From Tethya wilhelma (Eukaryota > Porifera > Demospongiae > Tethyida > Tethyidae), in NCBI GenBank assembly GCA_964030475.1, contig CAXIPT010000003.1, forward strand, positions 10,369,953-10,433,952: a stretch of 64,000 nucleotides of DNA. The letters run 5' to 3'. A program made the position numbers and the translations under genes. Every line of letters starts with the position of its first letter. Position 1 is the first letter of the stretch. The notes beneath the pieces were generated by a model. It did not search any database. It saw nothing but the letters and a program-made list of their open reading frames with translations, and was not told the DNA's origin. Shown here piece by piece: positions 21,919 through 33,909 of the stretch.

Positions 21919-21970
21919 TAATATATGTCTGATAGGTATGCATAAACAATTAACAGACCAAGTACAATAT

Positions 21971-22172
21971 ACCGTATAGCAGGTAAATTTGGCGAATTGG
22001 CGAATTATTCTTCAAATCGCCAAATTAAAAATCGCCAAACAGTTTAAGACGCACGTGCGCCCATATAAATATGCAGCGTGCGGAATTGAATCGCCAAATT
22101 AAAAATCGCCAATAATCCTAAAATGGGAATTTGCCAAATTTTAAGCCCACCAAATTTACCCGCTATACGGGA
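21971..22172. mobile_element. about 200-bp MITE
   Basis: Ends CCGTATAGCAGGTAAATTTG and CAAATTTACCCGCTATACGG are inverted repeats with one mismatch. The interior has two copies of AAATCGCCAAATTAAAAATC-type sequence around a CACGTGCG core. There is no coding capacity. Target-site duplication is not clear. Confidence 0.7.
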
Positions 22173-22523
22173 TACAATTAATTACCGTATACAGCAAGTT
22201 GCATGGGAAATTTTTGCTATTAAATTTTTTTGCCACTCATGTAAGTGCATGGCGAAAATTAAAAAAGCCTTTAAATGTATGGCAATTTTTAACGAAATAA
22301 TTGGTCGATCAAAATGGCAAAATTATAAACATGCAAAAATTAACAAGTGAAAATTTGCTTTTTTTGGCAGTTTTTGCCATACATAATTATAGCTAGCTAC
22401 CCATGCAACTGTAGATTGGGAAATTTTTCCCCGCTAAAGAGACAAGACTGAGTATTGGCACATATAAACTTATGATCATATATGTATCATGTATATTAAC
22501 TAACTTAATTGCATGTGGCTCAG
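22173..22523. other. AT-rich spacer before the adaptor exon
   Basis: AT-rich sequence with repeated TTTTTGCCAT/ATGGCAAAAA motifs. The splice acceptor of the next exon (GTGGCTCAG) closes it. No upstream exon carrying the rest of a PH domain was recognised. Confidence 0.4.
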
Positions 22524-24003
22524 GAGGAACAAAAAAGCTGGGTGTCAGCAATCAAACCCAGTAGTGCACGTCGCTATACAGTTGAAGCAGAAGCACTCAG
22601 AAAACCAAGACATCCACAAATAGAATCTGATTCTGCTCGCTATGCTGAAATAGGCCCTCTTTGCATGCCTCTCACCAACATACAACCGAATGAAGCTTAC
22701 AATGTCTTGGAAGAATTTAAACGACCCAAATCTCCTCGGCTACCCAATCAACTTCCTTCTCCTCTCAGAAAGCCTGTCCCCCCACCAACTGAAAAACCTC
22801 CTCCTCCACCTTCCTTCAACAACCCTCACGTCTCACCAGATGGCCCTCCACCACTTCCTCCACGGCCAGTAGAAAATGAACAAGGCCTTATTTTAACATC
22901 TAACATTCCACAATTGCCACCCATGGCCAAACAGCCTTATGAAAAGCCATCACTGTTTGTAAGTCCTCTCCCTCCACCAGAAGAGAATTTCAAACAAAGT
23001 GATAGATCTGACACATGCATACTAGACATAACTGATTCAGAAATAAACAATTCTGAAGCCATCTTTGATGCACAAGATGAGGGTTTGTATGAGCGAATTC
23101 CAGATGGTGATAAGTCAGCATCTATTGTTAAAACAGTTCCTGTTCCTCCATCACTACCTAACCATCCTAGTCAATTGCAAAGAGAGAGCACACAACAAGC
23201 ACATGCATGCTCAACTACCACAGAAAGTGAGGACAATCAACCTGATATAATACATGAAGAATCAGTACAGTCATATGAATGTATTGACAACAACCCTCAA
23301 ATGGAGGAACAAGAGGTGACTTACGAATATATTGATGATAAAATTCCCCAAACAGTGGTACCAGAAGAGATATATGAGGATATGTCTGTAGGGAACACGG
23401 AACCTACATCAGCCACTGCCAAAATACCGACATTTCGGTCGACAATTCCTGAATCCCCACTTGGTGTAGAACAAATGATGAAACTTGATCCAAATCAACT
23501 CCAAATGATGATGCTGATCCAAATACAACAACAACAACTAATGATGATGCAAAAAATGAATCCCCAAATCAGCCCAGACACACCAGTAAAACTACCTCCT
23601 GAGACATCACCAAAACCACAAAAACTACCTTCTCCACCACGCACAGGAAAGTACCGTCCCCCTGCACCCCTCCCAACTGAAGTTGAAGAGAACACACATG
23701 ATGAACAAGCCAATTGCATATACGACGAAGATATATCAACAAAAGCAAATGATGAACTTCATAAAATCCTTTACGTGAATATCTGGGACAAGGGAAAGCC
23801 ACCACCTCCTCCAATACCTCCGAAACCAAAGCTTAAACCAGCTGTGCCACCAAAGCCAAAAAAGCTTCAAGCAGCCCTGGTAGATAATACAGCTACAACT
23901 ACTGAACAGCTACACAGTGCAGCATATGCCCATACTGGTAGCAGGACACAGAAAAAAGAGAATAGTGGATCTAAAGAAGCTTTGAGCACTGAGGGTGAAC
24001 AAC
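22524..24003 (+). CDS. PH-type scaffold/adaptor, 3' exon rich in SH3 and SH2 ligands (partial)
   Basis: A long exon opens after the acceptor CTCAG|GAGGAACAA. It begins EEQKSWVSAIKPSS, the pattern of the last helix of a PH domain with its conserved Trp, so earlier exons are missing or across the N at 20002. It then encodes proline-rich SH3 ligands (PPLPPRP, KPPPPPIPPKPKLKP) and many Tyr motifs (YERI, YECI, YEYI, YEDM). YVNI fits the GRB2 SH2 preference pYxN. A Met/Gln-rich patch lies near 23490-23570. The layout resembles GAB/DOK-type docking proteins that collect signalling partners after phosphorylation. The frame stays open to 24260 past the N at 24004, but the later part differs in composition and may not belong. 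Exact family unknown. Confidence 0.65.
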
Positions 24004-24260
24004 NATACGAGTTACATGCAAGCATGGGCATTGGAGGACACATCCACACAAATTCACTGTGTGCACTTGAATGCAGATGTGAATGCATGGACTGCGAACA
24101 AACATTACCAGTGTTGAACCTGGAAATAAAATGTATTGGTCATAATTGCCCCAGGTGGGTCTGGTCTTTTAGGTGGTGTGAGCAAGTGACTGTCATCAGT
24201 TCTGAGCTGGGTGTAGTCATTCTAGTGTCTTGCTGTCTCATTCCAAAGGAGCCTGTCTAG

Positions 24261-24783
24261 GGCCTGTTGTCCACGTATGAAGGCTTTATGGCATTCTTGG
24301 GCAAACTTTGCATCATCTATATACTTATTACAAACAGATTATAGCACACATACACATAATTATATACACATCATTTTTATTTTGACACTACACAGATATA
24401 AATTATTTGGGTCTTCTTAGTAATTAAATAATAAACATGGATGTTACTATACATAGACACTCAACTCTTCAACCTACTCAACTCACTGTGGCTGATGATA
24501 ATAATGCCGTTGCCCTGCTGACACTCAGTGACACTGTTTTAAAAGTGTACAAATACCTTTGTGAGTCCAATACCAGCAGACCACTGAGCGAATGATCAAA
24601 AGTGGCAGTGGAGCAATTCTTTCTATATTGGCCCTGTGAGTCCATGCAGCAGATCTGATGTTGTAATAATGGATAGGTATAAGCTATTACAAGCTTTTAT
24701 AATAAGAACAATGCAACAATAAAATACACTTACAAAACAATGCAGTTCAATTAACATGGAAGTTCAATTCAATTCACTGAAGA
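24261..24783. other. non-coding stretch
   Basis: AT-rich sequence with no supported exon on either strand. It may include the 3' UTR of the adaptor, if the join at 24004 is correct. Confidence 0.4.
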
Positions 24784-25444
24784 TCAGATTCTAGGATATG
24801 ATGTCCAAACCAATTTTTCTGTCAGTGATATAGCATCATTTGCCAGTGTTTCACAAACATTTTCAATCAGCTTTTCATCCGAGTGGTCTTCTTTTGAGTC
24901 ACAGACGTGGTATGAAACTACTGTCTGAAACAGATATTGAGATCCCAGTAGATGCAAATTAATGAAGGGCTCAAAGTGAGTCAGCTAATTGGAATATATG
25001 GCAATACAACAAGATTTATAGCACTAGTTTTTGTCTTGATCCCCTTCCTGGACCACCACTTTCAAGTGTGGATGGTGTGAAAAAAAGTCAACATCAGAAA
25101 ATAAATGTAAAAGAAATGATAAACTATATTATAATTATGTACATATATTATAATTAGGTGCTGTTTCAAAGACCAAGATACACTGATATTATTATAGTCA
25201 TCAGTTGACAAATTGAGTTGCCACAAACAGATTCATACATAGATTGATATACATGGCTGATGTATTCAGCCAGATATACACACATTTAAACCCTATTTTG
25301 TGAATGAAAAAGATGCACTTAAGGGAAAATAATAGCATACCTTCCGTCCCTTATTTCTAAAGTGGTGGGACTTATCAATTGGCTCCACTTCATGCATTGG
25401 TGATTGGTGGTTGTTTTGGTGGTATATCATAGGGTAGAGCCGGA
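24784..25444 (-). CDS. possible last two exons of an unknown minus-strand gene
   Basis: Exon 24784-24924 has a good acceptor (CTGTTTCAG) and reads TVVSYHVCDSKEDHSDEKLI... ending SYPRI and TGA. An upstream candidate exon, 25341-25444, has donor GTATGC, joins it in phase 0 and ends HFRNKGRK. Its acceptor is weak. No family was recognised. Support is only splice signals and open phase, so confidence is low. Confidence 0.25.
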
Positions 25445-26588
25445 CTTATATCACTCATTGAGAGTTTGGGATATAAGCCTGCTATACTAGTTATATATTG
25501 GTTGGCCAGTAAGAATTTATGCTTATTGGCTAGCTGTAAGCAGGCACATTTGATATAATATGTAGGCCTAGAAAATGGCTGCTAAAATAAAGCACTCAGT
25601 CTGGCGTCATCTGCAGTGAACAATGCACTTGTACCACATTAATTAGCCAAACTCAGTTAATTCTGAAGAACAAATCATGCCGATCCATGAAGGATCTGAT
25701 CATTGATTATATTAATTTTTGATCATAGAGATGAAGAATTAATGAAGATGCCATTATGACTCATGAACTTCAGAAGTGCATTAAACTATATATAACTGGC
25801 TTATATCTGTGAGTCAGCTTTCTGCTTGCTCATCTTAATTCCATAATGTCTTCATCTTAAATTGAGAAGAAGTAACAAGCTTCAGATTAGCTCTAGTGAA
25901 GAAGACATACTATTGTACGTAAAATAACACCAATTAAAAACATTAGCTGTGGTACATTATAGTTGCACTCATGTGAATGATGTAATATACATAATGCAAC
26001 AATGGTGTAAAAGATGCCTGAAAGAACAATGGAAGAGGTATCAGAGAACCAGTGGGAATTAGGGAGAGCAAAACTTGGACAGTACCTAATCCAAAATCTC
26101 AACAACATGTAACAGCCCCAATGCCAGCCCAGTTGTCTATTCTCTTTTTTCCTCTCTTTTGGTATTTCTCTTTTATCCAACAGTCTCTCTAATTCTCCTT
26201 AGTCACAAATACTGTAATCTGATTGGTCAATCACAGGTCTCTATTGAGCTTAGAGACCTACAAGCTCAATGGAGACCTGCAGGTCTTCTAAGTGCCTGAG
26301 GCAAACTATATTATATTCAAACAATAATAATACTACCAGTCAGTGTCTTCTTTTGTTTTCTTGAAAAACGGTCCAGCTTGTTTATGTGCAAGCGCTAGCA
26401 GGTCAGCTATGCTAACGCTGTGCTCAGTTTTAAAGTTTGACCTCTGAACTCATTTCCAAACCACTCCCACCTGGCAACAAGAAGAAAAGAAGGCTTGAAG
26501 ACTCGCCGTAAGTAGCTCGAGTATCTACGGAGGACAGTCCATAGCTTGACAAACTTGAGAGTAAGCCAAAATGAACTTAGAACCAAGA
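25445..26588. other. non-coding stretch
   Basis: No convincing exon. A short inverted motif around 26232-26290 (GGTCTCTATTGAGC / GCTCAATGGAGACC) forms a small hairpin. The frames seen here have no family resemblance. Confidence 0.4.
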
Positions 26589-26589
26589 T

Positions 26590-26590
26590 N

Positions 26591-26638
<48 letters not shown>
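26590..26638. repeat. (GA)n microsatellite at contig edge
   Basis: Pure GA repeat starting immediately after N 26589. Its right flank, GTATGTAGGTGGGTGCATCC, is the same as the flank of the GA tract in the CEP41 intron at 18216. Confidence 0.95.
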
Positions 26639-26640
<2 letters not shown>

Positions 26641-26663
26641 GTAGGTGGGTGCATCCAGTATAA

Positions 26664-28020
26664 GTGAAGGCACCAATGGTGTACAAGCCTTGGCACACTC
26701 TGTCACTTGCAACTTGTGGGGTGATGAAGCAGCATAAATCACAAACAATGAAGCAGATGAGCAATGCTATGGTTATATCAGCTTTTGTCAGATGCTATTG
26801 AGCAAACCTATGGGCTACCTGAATCATGTAATATCAGTACTTGGTGACCATGTAGCTTAGCTAGCACAGTAGCTGGAAGCATGTGGAAGTTCACTGGTAA
26901 ACACACTGACACTACTAACTTGTAAGCTCAGATCTTAGCTTGCAATCAACTGAGTTACTTACCTGTACAAGCAGCTAAGCCACCTGAGTCAAGCACATCA
27001 CATCCAGAGCCAGAGCTCTGTCATCTGAAACACATCCAGTCCAACTGTATTTTCTAGATAACGCACACTATACGTGGGGTGTGATTGATGGGTGAGGTTT
27101 TGAAGGTAAGTGTTCAGAGAAGCACAAAAGCCTCATATCTCAGAAACTACAGTGTCTCATAAGATTCTACACAATCATTTTCAAGATAATTTTGATTCAT
27201 GAACGTAAGAGGATTACGGTAGTCATTTTGTGTGTGTGTGTGTGTGTGTCTGTCTGTTACAGGATAATGTGAAGAATGGCAGCTCTATGGTCCAAACCGA
27301 AGGTAGTTACGTTACGTTAGAAATACAGTTGGACTTGATGTGCTTCAGATGCAAGGGGTGGCAACTGCCAATCACTTAGTACTTGCACCTGCAACTGTGG
27401 TCAAGATCTTGACCATCTAAAATTTCCATTTTGACCGTCGCTAAATTTGATCTTGACCGTTGACTGCACAGTGAATTGCGTGCTTGACTCGTCACTATTA
27501 CATCATCGGTGATGACCATTACCAATTTTGACCGTTCTGAAATTTCACTTTGACCGTTGACTTGCACTAAAATCTCATTTTGACCATTGACCGTCGTCTT
27601 GACCGCGGTCGCGGGTGCAAGTACAGAGTGAATGGTAGTTGCTACCCCTTGCAGATGACAGAGCTCTGGCTCTGGATGTGATGTGCTTGGCTCAGGTGGC
27701 TTAGCTGCTTGCACAGGTAAGTAACTCAATTGATTGCAAGCTAAAATTCTGAGCTTACAACTGTCAAGTTAGTTGTGTCAGTGTGTTTACCAGTGAACTT
27801 CCACATGCTTCCAGCTACTGAGCTAGCTAACTTCGGCAGCATGGTCACAAAGTACTGATATTACATGATTCAGATAGCCCATCTAGGTTTGCTATATAGT
27901 ATCTGACAACAGCTGATAATCATTGCATTGCTCATCTGGTTCATTGTCTGTGTGTGGCTGCTTCATCACAAGTTGCAAGTGACAGAGTGCGCCGAGGCTT
28001 ATGCACCATTGATGCCTTTA
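26664..28020. mobile_element. large inverted repeat inside the CEP41 partial copy
   Basis: Arms of roughly 350 bp (about 26670-27025 and 27650-28010) are reverse complements with some divergence. For example, AGAGCTCTGGCTCTGGATGT at about 27659 mirrors ACATCCAGAGCCAGAGCTCT near 27003. The 0.6-kb centre has clustered TTGACCGT/TTGACCAT motifs at 27409-27605 and a TG tract at 27230. It is flanked by CEP41 intron and exon sequence, so it replaced or interrupted the middle of a CEP41 duplicate. Confidence 0.75.
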
Positions 28021-28087
28021 TTTATTTCAGTTGTGACCATGATATATCAATGCATACACGTAGCTTTAATTAGTTTTTTTGACTTAC

Positions 28088-28270
28088 CTTTCTCCACAGT
28101 ATGCCTGATGTGAGCGTATCTGAGATTGACTGGAATCTTTTTGTTCAGCTAAAAAATTAAGAGTGTGCATTATTTAGAAAAACAGCAGAGTATAATAATT
28201 ACTTAGCTCAGGCTGGGAGACTCACATCAATTTTTTTCTTTCCGGAACTTGCTGAGCGTCGTGCAGACAT
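28088..28270 (-). pseudogene. partial CEP41 duplicate, exons 1-2
   Basis: Exon 1 (28226-28270) encodes MSARRSASSGKKKID and exon 2 (28088-28148) encodes LNKKIPVNLRYAHIRHTVEK. Both have intact GT-AG sites. Upstream sequence also matches the CEP41 promoter, including ATAGCAACAAGCCCCACCCC and an NRF1-like palindrome. Downstream exons 3-5 are missing: after exon 2 the large inverted repeat starts, and only a scrap of a later intron is seen at 26590-26663. It is likely a broken duplicate, though a live promoter with two exons could make a short chimeric transcript. Confidence 0.8.
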
Positions 28271-28834
28271 GTTTAGTCTCAGAGGAGAATGCAAGCAATA
28301 TCTTCAAGGAGAATCGATGATCTTGTTTCTCGCTGACAATGACATAGCAACAAGCCCCACCCCTCTACATTTGGCGCTCGTGCGTATTTATTTACGCATG
28401 CGCATCCGCATACATAACCATGTGGAGGACCTAATCAAGACTAGGAGTTGTCCAATCAAATCCTAATTAGGAGTGTATTGCGCCATAGATAGTATATTAT
28501 CTATGATTGCGCGCATTATGCATATCTTTAAGCAGTGACATGACAAGCACGTGCGAAAAAAAGAGGAAAGGGTGGTCGACATTAACGTGAGGGACATTTG
28601 GTGATTGCATCCACCTTATTCTGTTCTGCACATGCCCAAATAAATAATTACGCATTACCGCCACATTTTTTAAAATTTTTTTTGAGGGGTGGGGACAAGC
28701 AGCAGCAGTAACAACAAAAAACGAGGTCATGAACAAGAATTAACCGCAATTTGATCAGAGAGCTCCACACATGAGGTGGACTGTAATCATAGCATTATTT
28801 CGAATTTGGTTGCATAAAGCTTTGGATTTGCATG
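28271..28834. other. 5' flank of CEP41 duplicate and 3' flank of P450-1
   Basis: Contains the promoter-like region of the CEP41 duplicate and a small palindrome CATAGATAgtataTTATCTATG at about 28484-28504. The same stem type occurs near 8798-8836 and 60186-60222. No coding exon. Confidence 0.5.
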
Positions 28835-29981
28835 TCAATGTAGGGTACAAGGAACATCGTCTTTGGGCTGTAGAGAACGCCGAGCAGGAACAAGCTTGTA
28901 GCCTTCAGGCAGTGTGACATCATAGGTTTGAATAAGTCTTGCTAAAGCTATCTTGGCCTGCATCTAAACAGTTGACAACACATAATAATATTATATTAAG
29001 GTAAAATGAAGAATGACAAATTAACATAATTGTCATCCAAACCAATTGACATACCAATGCAAATTGTTTTCCAATGCAAGCCCGATGACCAAGCCCAAAT
29101 GGAAAGAACACAAAAGAACTTGGTCTGCATTATGTATAAAAGAGAGGCTCTCAAATCAAGCAATTTATCCCTAAACAGGTAAACATTACTATCTTGACCT
29201 TTTGTTCTCTGGATCCCACCGATTTGGGTTGAAAGTGTCTGGGTCAGCAAAATACTCTTGCATACGACAAAGAACAGCAGTAGGCATCTATTATAATATT
29301 AGGTTCACAATGTACACAATCATGCAGAGAATTGAATTTGAAAGAGAATTATTTCCTCAAGGAAAATATTGCTCTACTATGCCTATATATGTACTGAAAA
29401 CTACCATTATACCGTGATTTGCGTGCCAGCAGGAATGTGATACTTCTCTAAAGTTATTCCTTCCTTTTGAGCACATTTAAAGATTCCAAATGCTGGTGGA
29501 TACAATCGAAGGGACTCTAGCAATACCTAAAATCGGTAATTATAGTCACATAAATTATAAAAATACATAACCAATCCTTCTCATGGACACCTAACATGCA
29601 CAAGCATAGATTCTACCATTAATCTTGTAAACTGAATTCCATCTAGACTCAGGGAATTAAAATGGTACACATTGCATATGACTAAACAGTATTTTAGTAT
29701 ATGTGTGTATGTGTGTGTATGTGTGCATGTGTGTTTGTTGGAAGTTACTAGTGGTAGTTCATTATGCATTTAATTTGAAGCGTTTTGTATTACTAATGGA
29801 AGAGTACTACACATTAGAGAGAGTATCCTAGTCTATACTGTTTACTTAGCAACACATGGTTGGACCAGTTTGGAAAAAGTCACAGTGTAAACTTCCAACA
29901 AATCAGTTGTAGAACCTCAAGTGGTTAATTAAGTCAGGATGAGGGCTGAAACTGACCACTTAATTTAGGTTCTGCAATTAA

Positions 29982-30026
<45 letters not shown>

Positions 30027-32856
30027 ACCAACCTGTTCTGTACACTGTAGTTTCTCGATGTCATCAGCATTTACTCTATGTTTATCACCTAGCACTTCAG
30101 CAACCTCAGATTGCAATCGTTCTGGCTTGTGCATGTGCATTTAATTAGCTACAATGTAAGGAGCTGTACTACAAGATATTCATTTCATCATTCATCACTT
30201 GTCTCACAAACATATATTATGCTGTAAAGCAATAATAATAATAAATAATATAGTCTTAAGGCTATCTTGTGGCTCTGGGGAAGGCCTACATGATACAAGT
30301 ATCAGGCCTTCCCCATATAAATGATGCCATAGTGCAAGCTAGGGACTTAACTTTGCAAATGCATTGGAGAAGGCCTGAGAATGAGGCTACCAATTAGAAA
30401 TGATGTTACTAAAAGCATCGGAACATGTCCAGAAACTGTAATTATAATGTACAGTACCTTTCCAGTACAGATTTGATTGTTGATGAATCAATACTGTTGC
30501 AAAAGATAACAGGCTAGAAGTGGTTTCTTGGCCTGCATAATCAATACTCAATGAATCCTTATAATTATCTCTAACTTGCATACATTATGCCCAATTGCAA
30601 TAATTATTATGTGTAACTCACCAGCAACATAGTATGTTGCAAAATCATCCACCAAATCTTCAATATCAACCTTCTCTTCAGAGGCTAGAGTATAAAAGTA
30701 ATTAATTAATGATAGCTAGCTATATATATGAATAACAATGATATTGTCATAATACAAACTTTAGGCATCTTACATGCCAGCTGCAGTATGTGTGTGAGGA
30801 TATCATTAGGGACTTGGTCTCCATTTTCAATGCTCTTGATTCTCCTCTTGATGCAGTCCCTGCCAATCATCCTGATGGCCCGAGCAACCTCTCTAAACCC
30901 CTCAGCTTCAAATGGATGGAGGTACTATAGTGGCACAAAAGCATGAGTACTATACAAGCTTAGTCAGCAACAAGCCTTTTAACTTAACTTGATAGAGAAA
31001 TGAAGCAAACACAGATTTGTCCAATCCTACCAAGGAATGATTAACCAAGTAGCTAAAACTTCCATTAGCTTTAGTGTACTTCAATCCAAGCATCGTATCA
31101 TTCCAGCGTTCACTAAAGTCTTCTCCAAAAGCAACCTATAATGAACAGGTTTTTTTTATGACATACATATCCATGGCTACCAGGCATGATTGTTGCTTTA
31201 TACTAACTTTGCTAATGACATCCATTGTCAGCTCAGCAAAATGTGTCTTCATGGGTACCACTGTCTTACCATCAGCAAGAGGTCTCAACTTATCGAGGAA
31301 CTTGTCCACACTTTCATTGAATGGAGTGATAAGTGTTTTGAGGTGACTAAATGAAAAGATAAATCACTTTCTTTCTCACAGGATTCATAATTCGAACTAA
31401 ATTGAGTAATTTTTATTATCTGAGTGCATTCAGCTACATACGTATGTATTGGCCGGCACTTAATTTGCTCTGACCACTTTCCATTGGTAGTTCAAATTCA
31501 TACTGGGTGACACCGATAATTATTAATAATACCTTCTTTTAAAAGCAGGATCATGAAGCTGTCTTCTAGGCCTCCAAGTTTCATAATCAACAATAGAAAA
31601 CACACCATTTCCAAGATATCTGAAAGATAAATTATTAAAGGCAATGTAGCACTAAGTGTTAACTGTCCATTGTAATACTTCATACAGTGCTCTGCCCAGA
31701 AATCTAGAGTGGTGGTTAGAGTTAATAATGGTTACAAAAACATCGCATAAAAGTCACTTGACTGAGTGTCAAATAATACAATCGGGCTTTGTTAGTTGCA
31801 TTACTTGGTGGTAATTTGTGCTTTGTGGTGGTAATTTTTGTTGAATGGTGGTTGGTGCCGACCACTGCCGACCAGTGTGGGCAGAACCCTGTTCATAATA
31901 ATATTTATTATTATAGTATTACATCGTAATCATAACTATATAATATACAAGGAGTGTGGTTTGCTTCGCTTGTCACACTCTTTGCACAAAACTTTGCTTA
32001 TTATATGATGCATAACAGGATAATATACGTACTGTTGATGCTAATAATAAACTATATAGCCATGCATGGTTTGACACTTGACATACCTTTGTCCCATTAG
32101 AGACCTGAACAACTTCATGAGACTTTCAGGCTTGCCATTCTTAGGATCCATTGTTAGTTTCTCAAATCATTATTTCAATTCAAGTCAAAGAATCAATCAG
32201 TTCATGGATCAGTGACTGTTTATTGTACCATCTATTAATAAAGCTTGCCCGTATTCAAAATTTCATGCACTACCATATTCTAACAATTATACTACATTTA
32301 CTGAATGAAAGAAGCTCTGATTCAGGGCATGCATGCAGCTTAGCTTCATTCACTGACAGGACATATAATATTATTAATCAAACTTTACGTACTTTGATAC
32401 AGTCTGGGTCCAGCACAATCACCCTAGGTCTTGTAACATAAAAGATGACATAAATCGTACTCCCAGTGTCTTCATACCTTTTACGATGAGTATACCAGTT
32501 ACAGCAGTTAATACATCATCAGTTGACTTACCACTTTTGCAACATCACTTGTATTGGAAGCTCATCATTTCCAAGTTCCTTTCCCATACGAACAATGTCT
32601 GCAACATGTCCTAAGTAAAAGCTATCATCCGCACATATTATACAAGTTAAATATTTGCAATTTTCATTTTTCTACACAAACAAGTGAGTAGTTCAACTTA
32701 CCTGGTTAGCTTTGGAGATGGGATATGGGAGTACTTATAGTGGATGTACAAAGTGTAAAATGTCAGAATAAGAGATGCTGTCCCTATCAAGAATAGCAAT
32801 CCTCCAAAAAGTTGAAGTACAACAATGCAAAGATCATCCAGTCCAGTGCTCGTCAT
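28835..32856 (-). CDS. CYP46-like cytochrome P450, gene 1
   Basis: Fifteen exons, ATG 32856, stop 28835, about 500 residues. The N-terminus is a hydrophobic ER anchor (MTSTGLDDLCIVVLQLFGG) followed by a Pro-rich hinge, HIPSPKL. Helix C is WRPRRQLHDPAF. The I-helix is AGQETTSSL, with the catalytic Thr. ExxR is ESLRLYPP, PERF is DPDTFNPNRW, and the haem site is PFGLGHRACIGKQ. The protein ends DVPCTLH. The haem region and the CRMQEYFADPDTFNP stretch resemble CYP46A (cholesterol 24-hydroxylase) more than CYP3 or CYP4; the sterol substrate is inference. Exon 10/11 carries a two-residue insertion (YWKERLQSE) that preserves the frame through a shifted acceptor. The gene looks intact. Confidence 0.9.
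29986..30025. repeat. (TG)n microsatellite
   Basis: TG repeat immediately downstream (gene strand) of P450-1 exon 11. Confidence 0.95.
30277..30314. repeat. 38-bp near-perfect palindrome
   Basis: GGGGAAGGCCT and AGGCCTTCCCC flank an inner GATACAAGTATC palindrome, in a P450-1 intron. It is a compact hairpin of unknown origin. Confidence 0.8.
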
Positions 32857-33909
32857 TCTTAGACTATCACTAGTTATTTTGGTCTTAATCTGAATTCGCT
32901 AAGAACAGAGTAGAGAACAGAGGACACACTAGTCTAATGAGGTCACTGATTGGTTGGTAACCATGACTTGGAAATGGTCGTCACAATTAAGTTCATACAT
33001 TGGCCATACTTTAACAAGTATAATAATTTCAAAATAATATTATAAGTAGTGTAGGAATAGGCAATGCGGTAAAAGGTATTGGAACAAGGCATGTCTCAAT
33101 TTCGGCATATGACTAGACTACTTCAACTTCTACTTCATTTTAAATGCTTGAGTAGCTACAGTTCCCCCTCAGCCTAGTCTGGTGCCCAGGTGGGATGTTG
33201 GGTCATGATAAACGTCACAAAACAAAACTCAATGGGGAAGGTTGTGGAAAACTATATGCACATGGTAGTAAAGATATAGGTCTACCCTCCTTTGTTCTAA
33301 TGATTGCAAACCAAATCTCGATCCTCAGTAAACCGGTTTTAATGCAAACTTTTGCACTGACTCATTTGAAAATAGATTATAATTCCCATGATTTGAACTA
33401 ATATGCACCCTTCTGATGCATGAAGACACCACACTTGAATTGATTACTCTAGATCTGGACAATTGCTGGTAGTATAGAACCAGATCTTAATCATTGCTTC
33501 AGAAGATGCTGTTGGTAGTTTTGGTGATGTAGTGCTCCAACCTTCTTTCTGCCCTTGAAGCAAATAATATTATGGTTAATGAATACATGTGTTTTGTCCA
33601 ACTTAAACTAGCTGTTAGCCAGATACCAAGGTACTTATACGTATGTATTCACTGACATTTTCATGGCCAACATTGTTAACATTAAGACTATTAGAGGAAT
33701 GTGAAAGTGATATTTGTGGAGATATAATTATATAGTCTAAGAACATTTCCTATGACCTCAGTGGTGTACGCAATTAAAACACACACTTAATATTAATTTG
33801 ATTTTAAAGATCAAGAACAATAAGTTGTCAATAACAATAATAGTTATAATCATTATATACACAATGGAAAATTAAGCCCTAGCACTACAATAATCATACA
33901 ATGTCATGC
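32857..33909. other. spacer between P450-1 and P450-2, with foldback arm remnant
   Basis: The first part is the P450-1 promoter side. At about 33045-33150 there is a diverged single arm of the foldback family (GTGTAGGAATAGGCAATGCG, GGAACAAGGCATGTCTCAAT). A half hairpin (CCTAGTCTGGTGCCCAGGTG) follows at about 33173. From 33200 on there is no recognised feature. Confidence 0.6.

Noticed and set aside
25893..26180. 95-residue minus-strand frame
   Set aside because: No start context, splice signals or family resemblance; composition is like surrounding non-coding DNA.
27376..27729. 117-residue minus-strand frame in the palindrome centre
   Set aside because: The sequence follows the TTGACC motif array and a palindrome arm; no domain, no splice support.
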